A DNA stretch of 64,000 nucleotides from Thamnaconus septentrionalis (Eukaryota; Chordata; Actinopteri; Tetraodontiformes; Monacanthidae): assembly GCA_009823395.1 (NCBI GenBank), contig CM020510.1:7349773-7413772 (forward strand), given 5' to 3'. Positions 35,401 through 49,793 of the stretch are shown in pieces. Within the stretch, counting starts at the first letter, position 1. Each line of letters opens with the position of its first letter. Both the position numbers and the translations under genes were made by a program. The notes under the pieces were generated by a model. It made no database searches, was not told where the DNA came from, and worked only from the letters and a program-made list of their open reading frames with translations.

Positions 35401-37539
35401 CCACCAGTCGGTTTCCTCACACAGTACAAAGGTAGTTCTGTATATGTGAAGTTTAAAGTCCGTTTTCCCCGACACCGTTTGGGTTTGACGTAAATACAGA
35501 GAAGGGCCGAGAAGTGAGTGTTATCTGATCCGTGTGGAGGCGACCGACACGTGGCCGCGCATCCAGCAAACGCAACCTGAACCCTGACACGGACCAAGCT
35601 CATTAAAAGTGTTAGGAAACCGTGGCTGTTAGATCACACCAAGCCAAGTAGTGCTGAGGCGGAGAGTGTGTGTGCGTGTGTGTATGCGAGTCTTCCTTCC
35701 ATTAGAATCAAAGGAGCCGTGATGGTGAATGTTGAGAGATGGGCCTTTTTCCACCGCAGCAGCAACAAATCCTCCCATCAGCGTGACAAACACCAACGAG
35801 CCGGAGAACGGGCACTTACAGTCAGACAGGCAGAAGCTTCACGACGGCGGCAGAAATGATCTCAGAAGGACGTCTGTAGTTTGTCCGTTCTTACAAAGAA
35901 TACTGAAAGCAGCAGCACGTGTCAAATAAAACCCTGTGTTTGGCTTAATTGTTCGCAGCGATAACTTGTAAGCGGCGTCTTCAGATAAAGTTAAACTAAA
36001 AAAAATAAAAGATTGTTTTCTTACAAAGTGACTTTGTGCCTACTAGCAGTTGAATTTACTGCGGAAATGAGGTGTGCGTAGAAGATTAAAATGTCAACTC
36101 AGAGTTAGAATTTTAATGTAACTCTTTTTTTACAAAGAGAAAAGAAGAACTGGGCAAAAATCAAGTGCCGTGCACAGCTGCAAAATAAAGCGCCTGGGGA
36201 ATAAAGAGCATTTTTGCACGAGGGGAAACGTTTTCTCAAACTGAATGATGAAAGGCTTAAATTGAATTGATGCGTTTACCCATAGAATTAATCAAGATTT
36301 TACACAATTTTAATTCAATTTTATGCAAGATTTTTAATTTTTATTTTTTGGCTCACATACGGATTGTGGAGTTGTACTTTTTTTAGTCTTGCCTGCCCTG
36401 CGATAAGTAGTAATAATAAATATGTAATGATAATTGTAATAATTATTATAATTATAATAAACTGAGGTGGCATTGAAGGTCTCCAGCAGCTTTTCCCCAC
36501 CAGAGGTGTTGTAGTCGTATGTGCACCTTCACAGTTCGTTTGGTTACTTTCCACAACCGCACTGAGATCGGAGGACCTGCTGACACATTTCAGGCATGTT
36601 CTCGGGGAAAATGCAGGTTGTAAACAGAACCTTTAAGAACAACCAAACTTTTGCCACGACCATTCCCTGCAACGCTGGTGTGACACATGTGACATCGACT
36701 GGTTTATTCAATGCGATTACCAAATAATTAGCCAACACTTAAATTCACTTCGACGTGCAAATTAAAAAAACTCAGTTGGAAAAAAAATGCAGAGTAGAGG
36801 GGACTGGGTTTCAAATACAGCCAGGGCCCCTGATGCCTCATTCAAACTTTCACTATGTGCCATCAGTTGTGTCGCTCTTATATGCAAATTTAGTTGTGGT
36901 CACTCCTTTGAGATTAGTGGTGGAGGGTTGAGCCAAAACAGGATGCCACCGGCAACACCTGAAAGGTGCTGGCACGAGGCTGCACGAAACGCTGCAGGAT
37001 CTTTGCCAGCACCAAACGTTTGTTATTATTGTACAAGACTCAGTGATGTCACAGCAGTCACACTAGGACAAAAGTCTCTTCAGGTCTTCAACCAGAAATA
37101 TAGAATCTAGTTATTACCAGACAGAAATGTTTCTGTTTTTTTGGAGGGAAAGTCCACAAAATGTTGATGTTTAACTGGCATCAAAGCAAACATTTTGCTC
37201 TCATGTTCCTACCTAATCTTTGGCTTTTCCAGAGAAAAGATTGCACACTGATGTTATCCGTCACTTGTTGGTGACTCTTCTTTAAAAAGAAGAAGTCTAA
37301 CATATTAAAAAATGTACTTTTAATAGCTTTATAAAAGTGGGATAGTAACCAGTGACGCATGTTATCTGAAGTTTGTATTCGTCCACCAAAAGTTCCATAG
37401 GCACATTTACACACTGTGTACACTTATTTTGATCTCTTCTGTCTGGGTTTAATGCCGCTAAAGTGGGATTCATCATTCATCTGTCATTTTTAATAACCGC
37501 CTGTCGGCGGCCACCGTCGAATGAGTGGTGCAGCCAATC

Positions 37540-37735
37540 CGGCTGTCGCTCGGTGGAAGCAGAGCGACAGCTGGGATAAGCGTCCAGTTTTTATCAGGTC
37601 CACAAAGAGACGTACAATCATTTGAAATCACATTCATGGACAACTTATATTTTCCAATTGACCTTGCGCGTCTGTCTTAGACTGTGGGAGCAAGTGGGAG
37701 CAGAGAACCCGCGAACTTCCGTTGTGAAAGTACGA
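37540..37735 (+). mobile_element. Second decayed copy of the same repeat family
   Basis: Phrases CAGCTGGGATAAGCGTCCAG, ACAAAGAGACGTACAATCAT, CATGGACAACTTATATTTTC, GACTGTGGGAGCAAGTGGGA and GAGAACCCGC follow the order of the same repeat as at 35235, including a part missing there. Heavily mutated. Confidence 0.5.
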
Positions 37736-40700
37736 ATGTATTTATACTAGAAGCATATATGGTCACTGTCACCAGATGGCACATATTATGTTGTATTATA
37801 ATTATACACGTAATGTGATGCAGGTGTTTAGTTAAAAAAAACTAATTCAGAATCACGATTATTACAGAATACATGAAAATGTAAAAAATATAAATATAAT
37901 ATAGAACAGAACAGAAGTTTTAACTGGTGTGTGTGATGCTGACAATAACAAGGCGCAATTTCCAAACTGGTTTGAAATATGCAAGTCAATCAAAATCTGC
38001 TAAGTCTTAAAGGTGCAAAAATGTATTAGAAAAAGCACTGTTCAATACAGAAAACTGAATCATGTCGGCGGCAGCGCAGCAGGATTCTCGTGCTGGTATT
38101 CGAGGCCATGCTGGCTGTCAGCACTCACAGCAGGAGCCAGCACTATCAAAACACTTCACTCTGTTTCACCAAAACAAGAGCTAAACTGAAGGCAGAAAAA
38201 GCTTAAAAAGCTGAAAAAAGAAGCAAAAAGCTGCAGCAGTTCACGTAAACAGGCAACAATCAGGTGATGCTATTCACTCACTTCAACTCTCTGGTCAATA
38301 CGTCTCAGTCTGGTCGCACACCAGTGGCACCTGCAGCCTTCCTGCTGCCGACCTGCTGCTTCCAGCCTCTCCACACTGACAGTGAGCCACTTTGATTCTA
38401 ACCACTGCCTTAATGTGTATGGAAACCGTTGATGGGCCAGTTTCACATTTGTCTTTTGGTTTTTTTTTTTTCTGCTTGTGCGTGTGTGTGCGTGTGTGTT
38501 TTTGGCAGCTTGGAAATAAGATCGTCATTCCGCTGCGTGCACACTGTAGGTGCATGTGCGTGTGTTTGGCGCTCGCCCAGGCTAGCCCTATGAAGTACGG
38601 GAACGGAAAAACCTGCTGCAACAGGTTTTTTTTTTTTTTAAAAAAAGGAAGAAAAAGACAGGATGGCAGCTCAAGGAGTGGGAAGGGGGAGTGGCGGAGG
38701 GGGTGTGGGGTCGGGGGGTCATCAGTCCTTCTCCACCCGACTGAACGGTGACTTGTGTCTAAATTGGACATGAGATACTTCTAGTGTCAGCCACCGGTCG
38801 CCAGCTTCTCATGCGTGATGCAAAATCTGCACGCCGTCAACGGGTTAAACAAACACTGCATGCATGCGGGCCTTTTGCTACATTTACAATGCAGACCGAG
38901 AATACGCACGCACACACGGGCAGTCTATCTTCGCTGGCTAAAAGAAGCAGTTGATCTGGAAAGTTCAGTTTCTGTCGCAACCAATATGTGCAAAGCAGTC
39001 ATCAGCAATGGACATACCAAAAATCCGCAGTGGCAGACGTCTCCTGAGCCCAGTGTGGTGATGCTCCTGCTGGTCTTCCCTGGTCTTGTGTTCAGAAAAG
39101 AAGAGTCATTAGGCCCCAAATGACTGCGGCACAGGTCTCAAATAGTAAAAATAAATAAATAAATAAAAAATTGAGGGGAGGAGATAAGGGAGCAAAGACA
39201 GGCAGAGAGGAGGAGTGTCTGTACAGGTATGTTCCTATCCTATCCTCTCAATGAACCAGGGAAACAGTGAGAGCTCTGGCTTGTAGCAATATCTTGGACA
39301 AGCCCTGTCCTCAGCAGCCAGGTACGTCAGATTTACAGAGACTGGGGATTTATTACAGTCCGAATAAACTCTTGAGCTACCGTGTAAACCCGCTGCACCG
39401 CTGAAGGCTCTTTCTGTCAACAAACGGTTTGCAGAGGAGAGGTGCAACGTGAAGCGCTGCTCTTTTTGACCCTTTGCACCCTTGCATCTTCCATAGAAAT
39501 ACATTATTGTATGTGTGTGTGTGTGTGTGTGCGATCTGAATCTGAAAGTATGAGCGTAATATAGGCGAAAGACAGTGAAGAGGAACCGACAAGACGGTCC
39601 AGGACGTACTGTGAACACGCCAAGCACTATAATAGTGAATCAAACTATGTTTCCAATCCAAATACAGCAACGTTTACAACTGCTTGCAGTTCATTACACG
39701 TCGTTACGAACAGTGTGATATGTAATGATCACATCCCACTGTGCACACCAGAGACGTGCGCTCTTCTGGGGGTAACGCTAAAGGCTGGCAAGATCAAAGA
39801 TTTTGACGGTCGGGAAAGCAAAAAAAAGTGGTGAATATTCACTTGTTTTAATAATAATGGTTTAAATAGAGTGGAATTATTCTGCCTCTATATTCCCGAT
39901 GAAGTTCCAGGGTTTTCTTAGGCATCACAGCTTTGCTACAAGCGCATCAGCAACAGCACAAAATTAATATGTGCACTTTTTTGTGTACATTTGCCAGTGA
40001 GACTCTCAGGAGTCAAAAAATGAAGAACAAATAAGAAGGCGTGACTGACAGCCACACGACAGCTAACTGGCAAATCAACAAAGGAGGGACGTGCCCATCT
40101 TGTTGTTTTTCATTTCTGTTATATTCAAATCAGCATCCAATCATCAGAGTGGAATTTAGGCATGCTTCATCAACATCGATGACTCACGTGTCAATTATGG
40201 TGGAAATGTTCCTGCTGTTTCTTCTCAGTCTGGCCCCCTGCCATCACTGCAGGTGCTTTGCCTACAAGGACTGATGGCAACTGGCTTTGAAAGACATTTA
40301 AATCAAGCAAATTATGCACCGGTTCGTAGCGTGCAAAATTAATGGCATTTGTTCTCAGCTTCGCCCTGGGTGTAAGTCAGATAGCGTGCCAATGCTTGTG
40401 GTCGCTCACTAAAATGACCTCAACTTGGGTGAACTGCTGCAGCACAACATGCAAAGTGACAATGTACAGTAGTTGCATGAACTTTGCTTGTGTTGTTTGT
40501 TTGTTAATAAGCTAATGCTAATTCAACGTGTCCATTTGGCGTTTGAGCCTGGTGAAGTTTTGCATTTTTGTCTATATTAGTCAGCCTGTTGCGAGTTCAC
40601 CATCAGCAACCACTGAAACCAGCCAAGTGCATTTGGCATAATTTTAAGGAAACAGATCACTGAGAGACGCCACACAGTGTCTTTACTGTGTTTACTGTGT

Positions 40701-41189
40701 CTCAGCACATTTTGACTATTTTCCAAGTTTGGAGAACACTGTTCTGCCTCCTGACATTAATAGACGAGAATGAAATACAACAGAATCAAGACTGCCTTTA
40801 ATGCTGTATATGTCAGCCTTCGGGCTACACCACCATAAAACTTTGATGAGACACACCTATTCCCTGGAAGTTAGAGGTACGTGAACTGTCACGACAGTAG
40901 CTGCAGCTAAACTGCCATAAAAATAATATAAAAAATACATGGCAAAGTATGTAGTGTTTGAGGAGTCCACACCTGGGACAGTCATGTGACCCCATAGTCA
41001 GTCATTTATTGCATATTGAAAATGTTCAGTTAAAATGAAATCTCCTGTGTTTTCCACATACAAATCTACCAGTACACATTGTAAATCAGGGATGTCAGGT
41101 AAAGTTAGTTAAAAAATAAAAAAAATAATAATAATAGATTTATGAATGTCTCTAGATTAGATTTCTGATTAGATTTTTGAATGTCGAAA

Positions 41190-41214
41190 ACTCTTGATGT
41201 TTCACATCAAGAGT
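41190..41214. repeat. 11-bp inverted repeat, 3-nt loop
   Basis: ACTCTTGATGT, TTC, ACATCAAGAGT. Too short for a microRNA precursor, and it has no T-run suggesting a terminator. Confidence 0.8.
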
Positions 41215-42269
41215 CAATTTGGCAGCGTGATTGAACACCAGCCTCCACTTTTGGGTCAGGATGAGGCAACATAAATTTTGTTTTTAGGGGACATTGTGCA
41301 ATAAAATGAGCAGCTGTTATCCAAAAATCAGTCGCCAGGACATCACAATAGAATAGTCACAATGAAACAAGGTCATTAAGAAAAAAAAAGAAAAGTAAAT
41401 GTTCAAGTTTCCCATGGTCAGAGTGGATTAGAGCCTTCTTGAGGTTCACCTCACATGTGAACTACGTATCCTCTGGTGGTTGACAGTGTGCTAACTTTGA
41501 ACATCTATCTAGCACAATTCTTAGGTACTAAAATTGTTTTGATTTAGCACAGACCTGACTAACGTTATGTTTGGAAAACAGCCAACGAAAACTCGGATAT
41601 AGATTTTATCTTACCTTGACAGCAGTCATCCATTGTGCCTCAAACCAGTTCCCTTCATTGTCGGGAACAGTTTCACAAATGTTTCCCCCTCATGTAATGC
41701 AGCCCAGTAGTGAATGGTCACTGGATTTACGTAAGTGACGTTTTTGTCATGTTGTGTGTGCTTTGAGCCCGTTTCCAGTGAATATCTAGACATGGATCTC
41801 GGCCAAGGAGTTCAATCAGACGTTTTTAATTTGATCTCTCAAATCGATTTTCCCAAAACTTCAATTATTGTGTCATTTTCCCACTTTGACCCTTTGAGTG
41901 GATTTGTATTTTGCCTTCATGGCCCTCTAAAATCAATCGAGGACCCTGTGGTCCTAATCTAGCGGAAGGCAACAAGATTTGAGACTGCCATTGTATTTAA
42001 AGGTCTCCCTCTGAAAAGTGAGGACAACCCTGAAGCATCTCCGTTCTGAGCTGTGGATCCTCAACGATGTACATAGCAGGTTTCGGTCGTCTGAGTTTGC
42101 TTATTTTCTAATCGGGATCCCTTGTAAAAGGGAGGATGGCAGTATGCTTTGAACAAATGTGTGTGTGTTTGTGTGTGTGTGAAGATTCTTTGGCCAAAAC
42201 TTGTGTTTTAACCATCTCCACCTCCAATAGAAAGAAAATACTAACGCTACAATAATCAGTGGTTAAATA

Positions 42270-42289
42270 TTTATTTAAAATAGTTTATT
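42270..42289 (-). terminator. Putative polyadenylation signals of slc13a2
   Basis: Two TTTATT (sense AATAAA) at 42270-42275 and 42284-42289, about 470 nt after the slc13a2 stop codon. Confidence 0.5.
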
Positions 42290-42746
42290 ACATAATAGTA
42301 GTATAACACTGGTAAATACAGGTTTTTTAAGAAGTAAAAAGACCTGGTGACATGCTGGAATCCACACTGGAGTCTTCATGCACTAATACCTCTTAATAAA
42401 TATGAGGATACGGATGCATATGAATGCAAAGGCTACACATAAACGTCTTGGTTTGGTGATCTGAGAAGAGAGATCAGAATCTAGGAAGTTGATGCTTATG
42501 GGTAAAATCAAGTTGGTCCCTCTGCCATCTTCCAGCTGTGTTAAAAGTTGAAATCAAATGAGTCCCGTTCTCCTAAAACTGACTTTTCAATCACAAAGTC
42601 ATGCAACCAAGGAGCACTGAGTACTCTGAAAGAATTCAGGGCATCTCTGGAGGGGAAAACTACATTACCCAGCATTCTGTTCTTCCAGTGGTAAAAATCC
42701 AGAAAAATGGGGGGAAAAAATCATTTGTCTGTCTCAGTTCATGCTT

Positions 42747-42938
42747 TTAAGGGGCTACAGTGGCGTTGGCCCAACTCGGGAAGGTGTCGAGCTGAAACAT
42801 GGCGACGCCCCATGTGTTAATGCCAATGTTGATGGTCAAAACTCCAACAATGTTTAGAATGAATCCAGCTTTGGCCTGGAAACAAAGGAGAAAAATATTT
42901 CAACAAAAGAGAGGAAAAAATGTCCAGGGGTCAGTCTC

Positions 42939-43004
<66 letters not shown>

Positions 43005-46000
43005 TTCAAAACTGGATACAGGGCTGATCTTCTCATATTACTGCCCAATTTGCTGCAGCACTGTATACCATACATTGCTGTTGCTCCTCGGCCCTTCTCA
43101 CTAATATCATTATTGGGGATAATGCCTCTGTGCAAATTGTTAGTGACGATCAGATTCGAGGATTAATATAAGCCGCTTATCCAAGAAGGAGCCTTTCTAT
43201 ATCAAGAGCTTGTTGTGCAGGTCAAACACACTCATTTCTAGCAGGGACTTTCCTCTCCGAGGGGTCTTACCATGTCAATGACTTTGAGGTTGCCGTAGGA
43301 GAAAGCGATGGCGTTGGGCGGGGTGGCCACCGGCAGCATGAAGGCCAGCGAGGCAGCAATGGTGCAGGGGAACATGACGTACAGTGGGTGTATTCCGATG
43401 GCTGTGGCCTGCAAGAAAGCAACAAAACAGTATCACGTTATAAAAACGTGATAGTTTTATATTACAATGTAAAAATTATCAGGTGAAAATGTGATTAAGT
43501 TAAGAGAAAGTTCCACATTACAATGTGATACAGAGCCCTGATTTTTATTTCCCCCTAGGGTGGCAGCAATGCACTTCTGTAGTTTGCTATGTTGGGAGCA
43601 TACAGATTTTTTTGTCAAAGGACCCAACATTTGATGTCTGACTGTCATTGTTTCCCAGACTATCTTGATATTAAATTATTGTTGTTTTTTTATTGTTAAG
43701 AGTAATGCTAGACCAGGTGAGATATGAGTTGTTTCATGAGATGAATTAATAATTCAAATTCATTGATTAATTTCACCAAAAAAGTGTTCAGTCTGTCCCA
43801 CGCTTCACCCAACTGGTTTTCAAAAGAGTTTGACTCAACTCTATGGCAAAGAGTGACTATTCTAAGATTTAAAAAAAATAATATAAAAAAAATGAAGAAA
43901 ATTTTTTTGATTGGTCTTGACAGGAAGTTTCACCTTCCCTGTCAAAGGTTTTCTATTGGCAAAACCATCGTAACTCAAAACACAACCCGTTATCACCTAA
44001 TGTGAGCCATCATGCTAATGAATTCTCGCTATCTCACTGATACGCTGTGATTTTTATTGGCTTGACTACTGAAGGATTTTTTCTTCGTTCCCTCTCACCA
44101 TGGAGGCCAGTATGGGCAGGAAGAGCGTAGTGGTGGCCGTGTTGCTGGAGCACTCGGTGAACATGGCCACCAGCAGGCACAGCAGGATGGCGATGGCAGC
44201 CGGAGGGATGCTCTGCAGTGGCACCAGACTCTGTCCCAGCCAGGTGGAAAGTCCCGATTTCTTTGAAGTAATCAGCGCTGTGAGTGTCTCAACATTTACC
44301 CAAAGTTTATAATTGAGTCAGAGGGAGGGGGTCTCACCTCACTTCCGTGGGCCAACGCAAAGCCACCCCCCAGAAGCAGCAGGATGTTCCATGGCATTTT
44401 CTCATGGACGATCTCCCAGTTGAGCAAAGGTACAGGGGCTTCAGCAGAGGCTCCTGGTAGAGGCAAAACAGTAAAAACTAAAATTAATATTTGTTTGTTT
44501 TTTGTAATCCATTCACAGCTCCTTGTTAGGAGAGTTACAGATACAGTCATATATTTCCTAGAAAAGCCTTTGATTTTATTGTCTGCAGATAAGATGCTGC
44601 TGTGTGTGCACCTCCACAAAGATAAAGAAAACGCCGTAAAAGTATGGAAGCCGTCGGGCGCACAAAATGTGCTGCTGTAACCGGAGTCACGTTTAAAAGT
44701 GTATTTTTCCACCTGTCCAGAATGAGAAACGGACTTCAAAGCCCCTTTACCCCCCAGCCTTTCAAGCCAAGAGCGCTAAATCACGTTGTCACTATTCTGT
44801 GTACTAAACACTCTTGTTGGAGGAGTGACACAGACCTAAATTGCTCAAAGGGGGAAAAAATCAGGACCTGCTCAACTTACTTGTTACTCTTGTTTTTTGT
44901 GTGGAAGGAGCACAGACTTGACCTCGGTGCTATCACACTACAGACCAGGAAGGAGACCGGATAACATTTATTTGAAACCACTGAATCAGCGAGTTGAGCT
45001 GCCAAAGGCCGTAAACTGTATCTTTGTCAAAGATAGAACGATTAGAACACTGCAGCTCTGTCTTCATGTGACGGACCTGCCGCAACATGACACAAACCGA
45101 GAACCCGAGCGCAGCCGGTGATTGAGCACTTCCATTTTTACGACAGCTGGAAAAAGAAAAAGCCAAATGAGGCTCAGGTTACCGCCAGCACGCCTTGACA
45201 CACGCAACGTGCTGATTTTTGCTTTTGTTTTATTTCTATTTTTTATTGCACGGTGTCATGCTGCTGAATCACAAAATCCTGCATGTGAAGTGCAGAGTGT
45301 GCTGAACGGGGAAAGCGATCAGAGGGAGAGACGCCGACGTACCGTCTCTGGACCTCCCGCAGCACCTGGGCAGGTTGGACGGGATGCAGAAGAAGAGTGA
45401 CGACATTAAAATGGCCACGGTGCCGTCGGTCACGTACCTGATGAGAAAACATGCAGAATCCAGATTTTCACTAAATTACATCATCTTATCTATATCCCAT
45501 CAGTATTGTGTCTCTACATAAATGCTACAAATTGTTTTGCATCGGTTCTACACCACATTTAATATGCTAAAATGTACTTGCCAAATGTATAACAATGTTT
45601 TTTAGTATTATCTAACTGGTCATCAGCAATTTCCCCTCAATAACTTTCGTCCTCTTCTTTATTCCTGCTTATTTAATACATTAAAAGGGAATAGACATAA
45701 AAAGCAAAAAAAAAAGAGAGAGAAAGAAAGAAACAAAAAAATTTTTTGGTCTTACGATTTATCTTTGTTGAAGAGCACTGAGGCCCAGCCTGGTATGAAG
45801 CCAGGTTCCCTGGTGAACCACAGAAGAACCAGCAGGATGAAGATAAACAGCACGCTGCCCTCAGCGAAGCTCATCTTGCCCAACTTCTTGTACTCGTCCT
45901 TGATGACCTGGTACGCCTCGCTGTCGCCTTCCTTCTTTTGGCCGCATCCAAAGGACTTTTTCAGGCTTGGATGATTTAAAAAATAAAAAATTATAATTGT

Positions 46001-49000
46001 ACGTGATATTTTTGAGGTATAAGAGAAGAGAACAGCTCTGAACTCACTTAAAGCCTAGAAACATGAACTGCAGCCAGAGCCAGGACAGGGCCAGCATTAG
46101 GACCATGTTGGGGAAGGCGAAGCCAAACCAGCTGGCAAAGTTGATCACACCACCATTTTCTGGAAAGAGTCTGTTTACAGTGGGAGGAGGAATTAGGCAT
46201 TTTTTTCTGTCTTTAGTTTAGTTTCATTGGTTTTATTTTTAATCATGTGGATTCATCTGTGGTTAGAAAAACCTCTTGACAGATAATATTATGTGGAAAT
46301 GACTCTGACATCTGAGAATAAAAAGAAATTATGATAATTATTCTGTTAAGGTAGAGACTTGTTTGAAGCGGCTGTATTGCCAGTTGCTCTGTCTGGACTG
46401 TCAGTCTTCTCACATGTTGAGTGTTGTTGTTTTGTCAACCAATTCTAAGAGAGAAAGTCAAACTTTCATGAGCAAGACCTGCTGACAATAAGTCAGACTG
46501 CTTCATCATATAGAGTCGAAACAAACAAACGGGCATGAGACAGAATGTGCATGTTCTAATGTGTGTGGTGCGTGTGTGTGTTTAACTGCACAATCGTACT
46601 CGTCCATCTGGCCCTTGAGGATGACGTTGGGCGTGGTCCCGGTCAGAGTGGCCGTCCCTCCGATGCTCGCGGCGTAACAAACACTCAGGCTCATGCCTTT
46701 CGTCAGCTTCTCGTACTTCTGCTCCCTCTGCAGTCGCCGCTGCTCGGCCTCCGGATCCAAAACTCCTACAAGGGGGACAGAGCTCGTGTCATCTTTACGT
46801 CTTTATGTTCTCATGTCGAGCTTTCCAGGTTGAGTCGCTTTGCAAAACGTGTTCTGACCATGGTATGTGTCTCTCACCCATCAACACACTCATCAGAGAT
46901 GATAAAAAATAATAATTCCTAATTTCCAAACAAACACTCACTTGACATATCATCGAGGTCTTTGACTTCCTTTGTGTCCTCTTTTGAATCTGAAGACGTG
47001 AGATACATGAGAACATTAAAATCTATATAACCCGGAAAAAAGAACAGTTTTAATTCAAATTACCCATTGCGATGCTCCTGGCATCTGATTGGCCCTCCTT
47101 GCCATTGTTCCCCTTGCCACTGTCGCCCATCTCGAAGGCCTGGTTGTCCTGGCCGTCCTTGGCTGCTCTGAGGCCGAGGGTCCTCTCCTCTGTGTTGGCC
47201 TCCGTCTCGCACAGCTGCTTGAGCACAGCATTGGCGATGGGCAGCATCATGGCGGTGGAGGCCGTGTTGCTGATCCACATGGACAGGAAGGCCGTGGTTC
47301 CCATGAAGCCGATCATGAGTCTGAGTGGGATGGGGATAACGATGCAGTTTGTCCTTAACTATGGTGATAGTGCAACAACAACGCTGTGGCGAACACGGGT
47401 GGGTGGGTGTCTGGCGTACAGCGATGGCTTCACACCAACGATGAGCAGAACCTGGAGAGCAATCCTCCTGTGCAGGTTCCAGTGCTCAACGGCGATGGCC
47501 ACCAGCAGTCCGCCAATAAATAGCATGTTGGAGTCTTTCAGGTACTGAGTGCAAACCTTAGAAGAAATGGAACAGGATTTAGATTTTAAAGAAAAGAGAA
47601 AATGAGATGCTTTCAAACAGCCAATTAAGGTAAAAATAAATAAATAAATAAAACAAAACTGTGAGAGCACCTCTGTGGATTCCAGGATGCCCATCATGGG
47701 GAAGAGAATGACGGGCAGCAGGGCAGTGACAGCAAGTGGGATGCATTCCGTGCACCAGTAGAGCGCCATGAGAATGATGGCGTAGCCGCATTTTGCCTCC
47801 TGCAATGGTGAAAAGATTAATGAATTTAATTCACCAAAAACATTATGCAAGGATTGAGGCATAGGAGGAAACTTGATTATACAACTGTGTTTGCCCACAG
47901 TCATTTGGCATAACTGTCATTCACAACTCTTAAGTTGTCATTAAGCCAATCACTGGAGGAATAGTTGACTTTGAATGGACACATTCATTCACTACCACAT
48001 GTCATAGTTGTTATAGCTGACATGTGGGTATAACAGATAAGTGCTTCGTTGGAAAACCAGGTAATGATGGAAGCGTTAACTCAGAAAGTCATTACATAAT
48101 ACGACAATTATAAAAAGTCACTCTTGAAGATTCTCCTGTATCCTTTTGTTTTTCCTGCAATTTACAATTTAAACCATTGTATAAGGTTTCACTATCCTTG
48201 GGATCAAACAGGTTACAAGAACTGCCAGCCAAGCTACTACAATGAAGAAGGAAAACACACACTGGCTCTGCTCCAGGTGTCAGTACACCACTTCTCATTA
48301 ATAGCCGCGTCAATACCTTGTAAGTGCTGCGTAAACAGCCTGCGCCCGTCTCGAGTGACACATGGAAAGAAAGCCTGATCAACCATTGCTAATCCTGAAT
48401 TCAGCCCTATAAACACCAAACCTAAGGAGAAGCCCGTCATGTCCAAGAGACTTCAAACAAACTCGTCACTGAACAGCAGTGCCAGCGCGGCTTCACAAAG
48501 CAGAAACACTGGACTGCCACTGTGCAAATGCAAACACACAACTTCACCAACACTTCAGAATTTTTTTTTCCAAATGGAAAAAAAATCTGTCTAATGAAAA
48601 AAAAACAAATGTGTGGAGTGCTGGCCAGATGTCAGGAAGTCTGCATGAGCATGTGTATGCATGTAATGTCCTCCGAAGCATTATTTTTTATTTTTGTCTC
48701 CCATACGATTTGAAGTAGCTTTACAAGCAGAGTCTCTGAAGGTAGTGGAATTTCTTTTTTTTTTCTTTTTTTCTTTTATAAAGAAAACGTCAACAGAGCT
48801 GTACATATAGATAAGGTGGTGCGTATCAAAAGGGTGAAATTTCAATGTTTGGTGAACTATTCCTTTAATGAGGCCCCATAAAACAATCAAAATAATAAAA
48901 TATACAATGATTACATTATTACTGTGCTTTCACTAAAACCCTTCAGAGAAGTAAATACAGTGGTATCCTACTCTGTCAGCGATAACACGAGCAACCCCCC

Positions 49001-49355
49001 CCCCCCCCCCAAGAGGCCAGACGAGTGCAGAGTCTTCTTGAGATAAAGACACTTTTACCTTGAGAACTTTCAAACTTGGCTGCCGGAAAACAACAAGAGA
49101 TCAAACAGGCCAACAGCTTTTCTTCTAGATAGCATTGTTTTACAATTTAGTCACGGCGCCATGAGAACGGAACTGTTCTTCACACATGCCTGAAAGCTTG
49201 TATTTTTATTTAAATCACCCAAACGTGTTAAAGAAAATTGACAAGGATCAGTTCTGTGGTGGATGTGCAATGGTTGTCTTCTTATCAAAAAAATACCAAA
49301 ATTCAGAATTTTCAAAGCAGCTGGTTTGGATTGTGGTTTTCAGAGAGATTCTCAG

Positions 49356-49386
<31 letters not shown>

Positions 49387-49793
49387 TTTAAACACCCGTG
49401 TTGATTATTTATGGTCACATGATGGCCAAACACGATGGTTTTAATTCAGAATTGATTTGGTACCGGACAAAATTCTAATAGTAAAAATTTAATATTACGT
49501 GCTCTTGTGAAAACGAGTTAAGGGAGAAGTTGGCTTTCCACTTTTAATCAAACATGTTGCATCCATCATGCCTTGTGTCTAATTTTTTGTGGGAAAATGT
49601 TCTAATTTAATTGCAGGGTTACGGACCAAGAGGCTTATCGATACATGCATAGGCCAGTACATCTGTGTGTAAAAAATTATCATTTTCTCACCGACGTCGG
49701 GCTGATGAGCGGCAGCGGCAGGAGTAACAGAGGTGTCAGGACTATTATAATGTAATTCCTATACTTCCACAGACTTCTGAGAAAACCAGCCAT
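42747..49793 (-). CDS. slc13a2: Sodium/dicarboxylate cotransporter (NaDC1 type)
   Basis: Plasma-membrane carrier of the DASS family that couples Na+ to uptake of succinate, citrate and other dicarboxylates, typically in renal and intestinal apical membranes. Thirteen coding exons (minus): 49692-49793, 47671-47799, 47420-47556, 47064-47320, 46942-46989, 46600-46765, 46048-46170, 45756-45965, 45343-45437, 44338-44453, 44099-44260, 43271-43408, 42747-42875, total 1812 nt, 603 residues. It has many hydrophobic segments. The two substrate-binding SNT motifs are present ([11 protein letters not shown] in exon 4 and [15 protein letters not shown] in exon 11), as are [18 protein letters not shown] and [11 protein letters not shown] charged cytosolic loop spans exons 4-6. 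The terminal NATV can carry an N-glycan as in mammalian NaDC1. SLC13A2 rather than A3/A5 is chosen from sequence likeness and the foxn1/unc119 synteny. Confidence 0.93.
42943..43001 (+). repeat. (ATC)n microsatellite in slc13a2 intron 12
   Basis: About twenty ATC units, some 70 bp from the last coding exon. Confidence 0.97.
47800..49691 (-). other. slc13a2 intron 1
   Basis: A 1.9-kb intron with a C16 homopolymer at about 48995-49010 and a (GT)n at about 49361-49384. No nested gene seen. Confidence 0.6.

Larger units (their letters stand above)
35042..42269. other. 7.2-kb spacer between foxn1 and slc13a2
   Basis: No protein or RNA gene recognised. Contents noted: two decayed interspersed repeat copies (about 35235-35400 and 37540-37735), a (GT)n at about 39511-39532, an 11-bp hairpin at 41190-41214 and T/A runs. 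The longest open frames (up to about 158 codons, near 38295-38771) are low-complexity and lack splice or domain evidence. Part of this stretch is probably foxn1 promoter or upstream noncoding exon. Confidence 0.55.

Noticed and set aside
38295..38771. Open frame of 158 codons on the minus strand between foxn1 and slc13a2
   Set aside because: Low-complexity composition including homopolymer and CA-type repeats, no splice context and no recognisable domain. An overlapping frame on the other strand is nearly as long.
41190..41214. Hairpin as a microRNA precursor
   Set aside because: The stem is only 11 bp, too short for a pre-microRNA.
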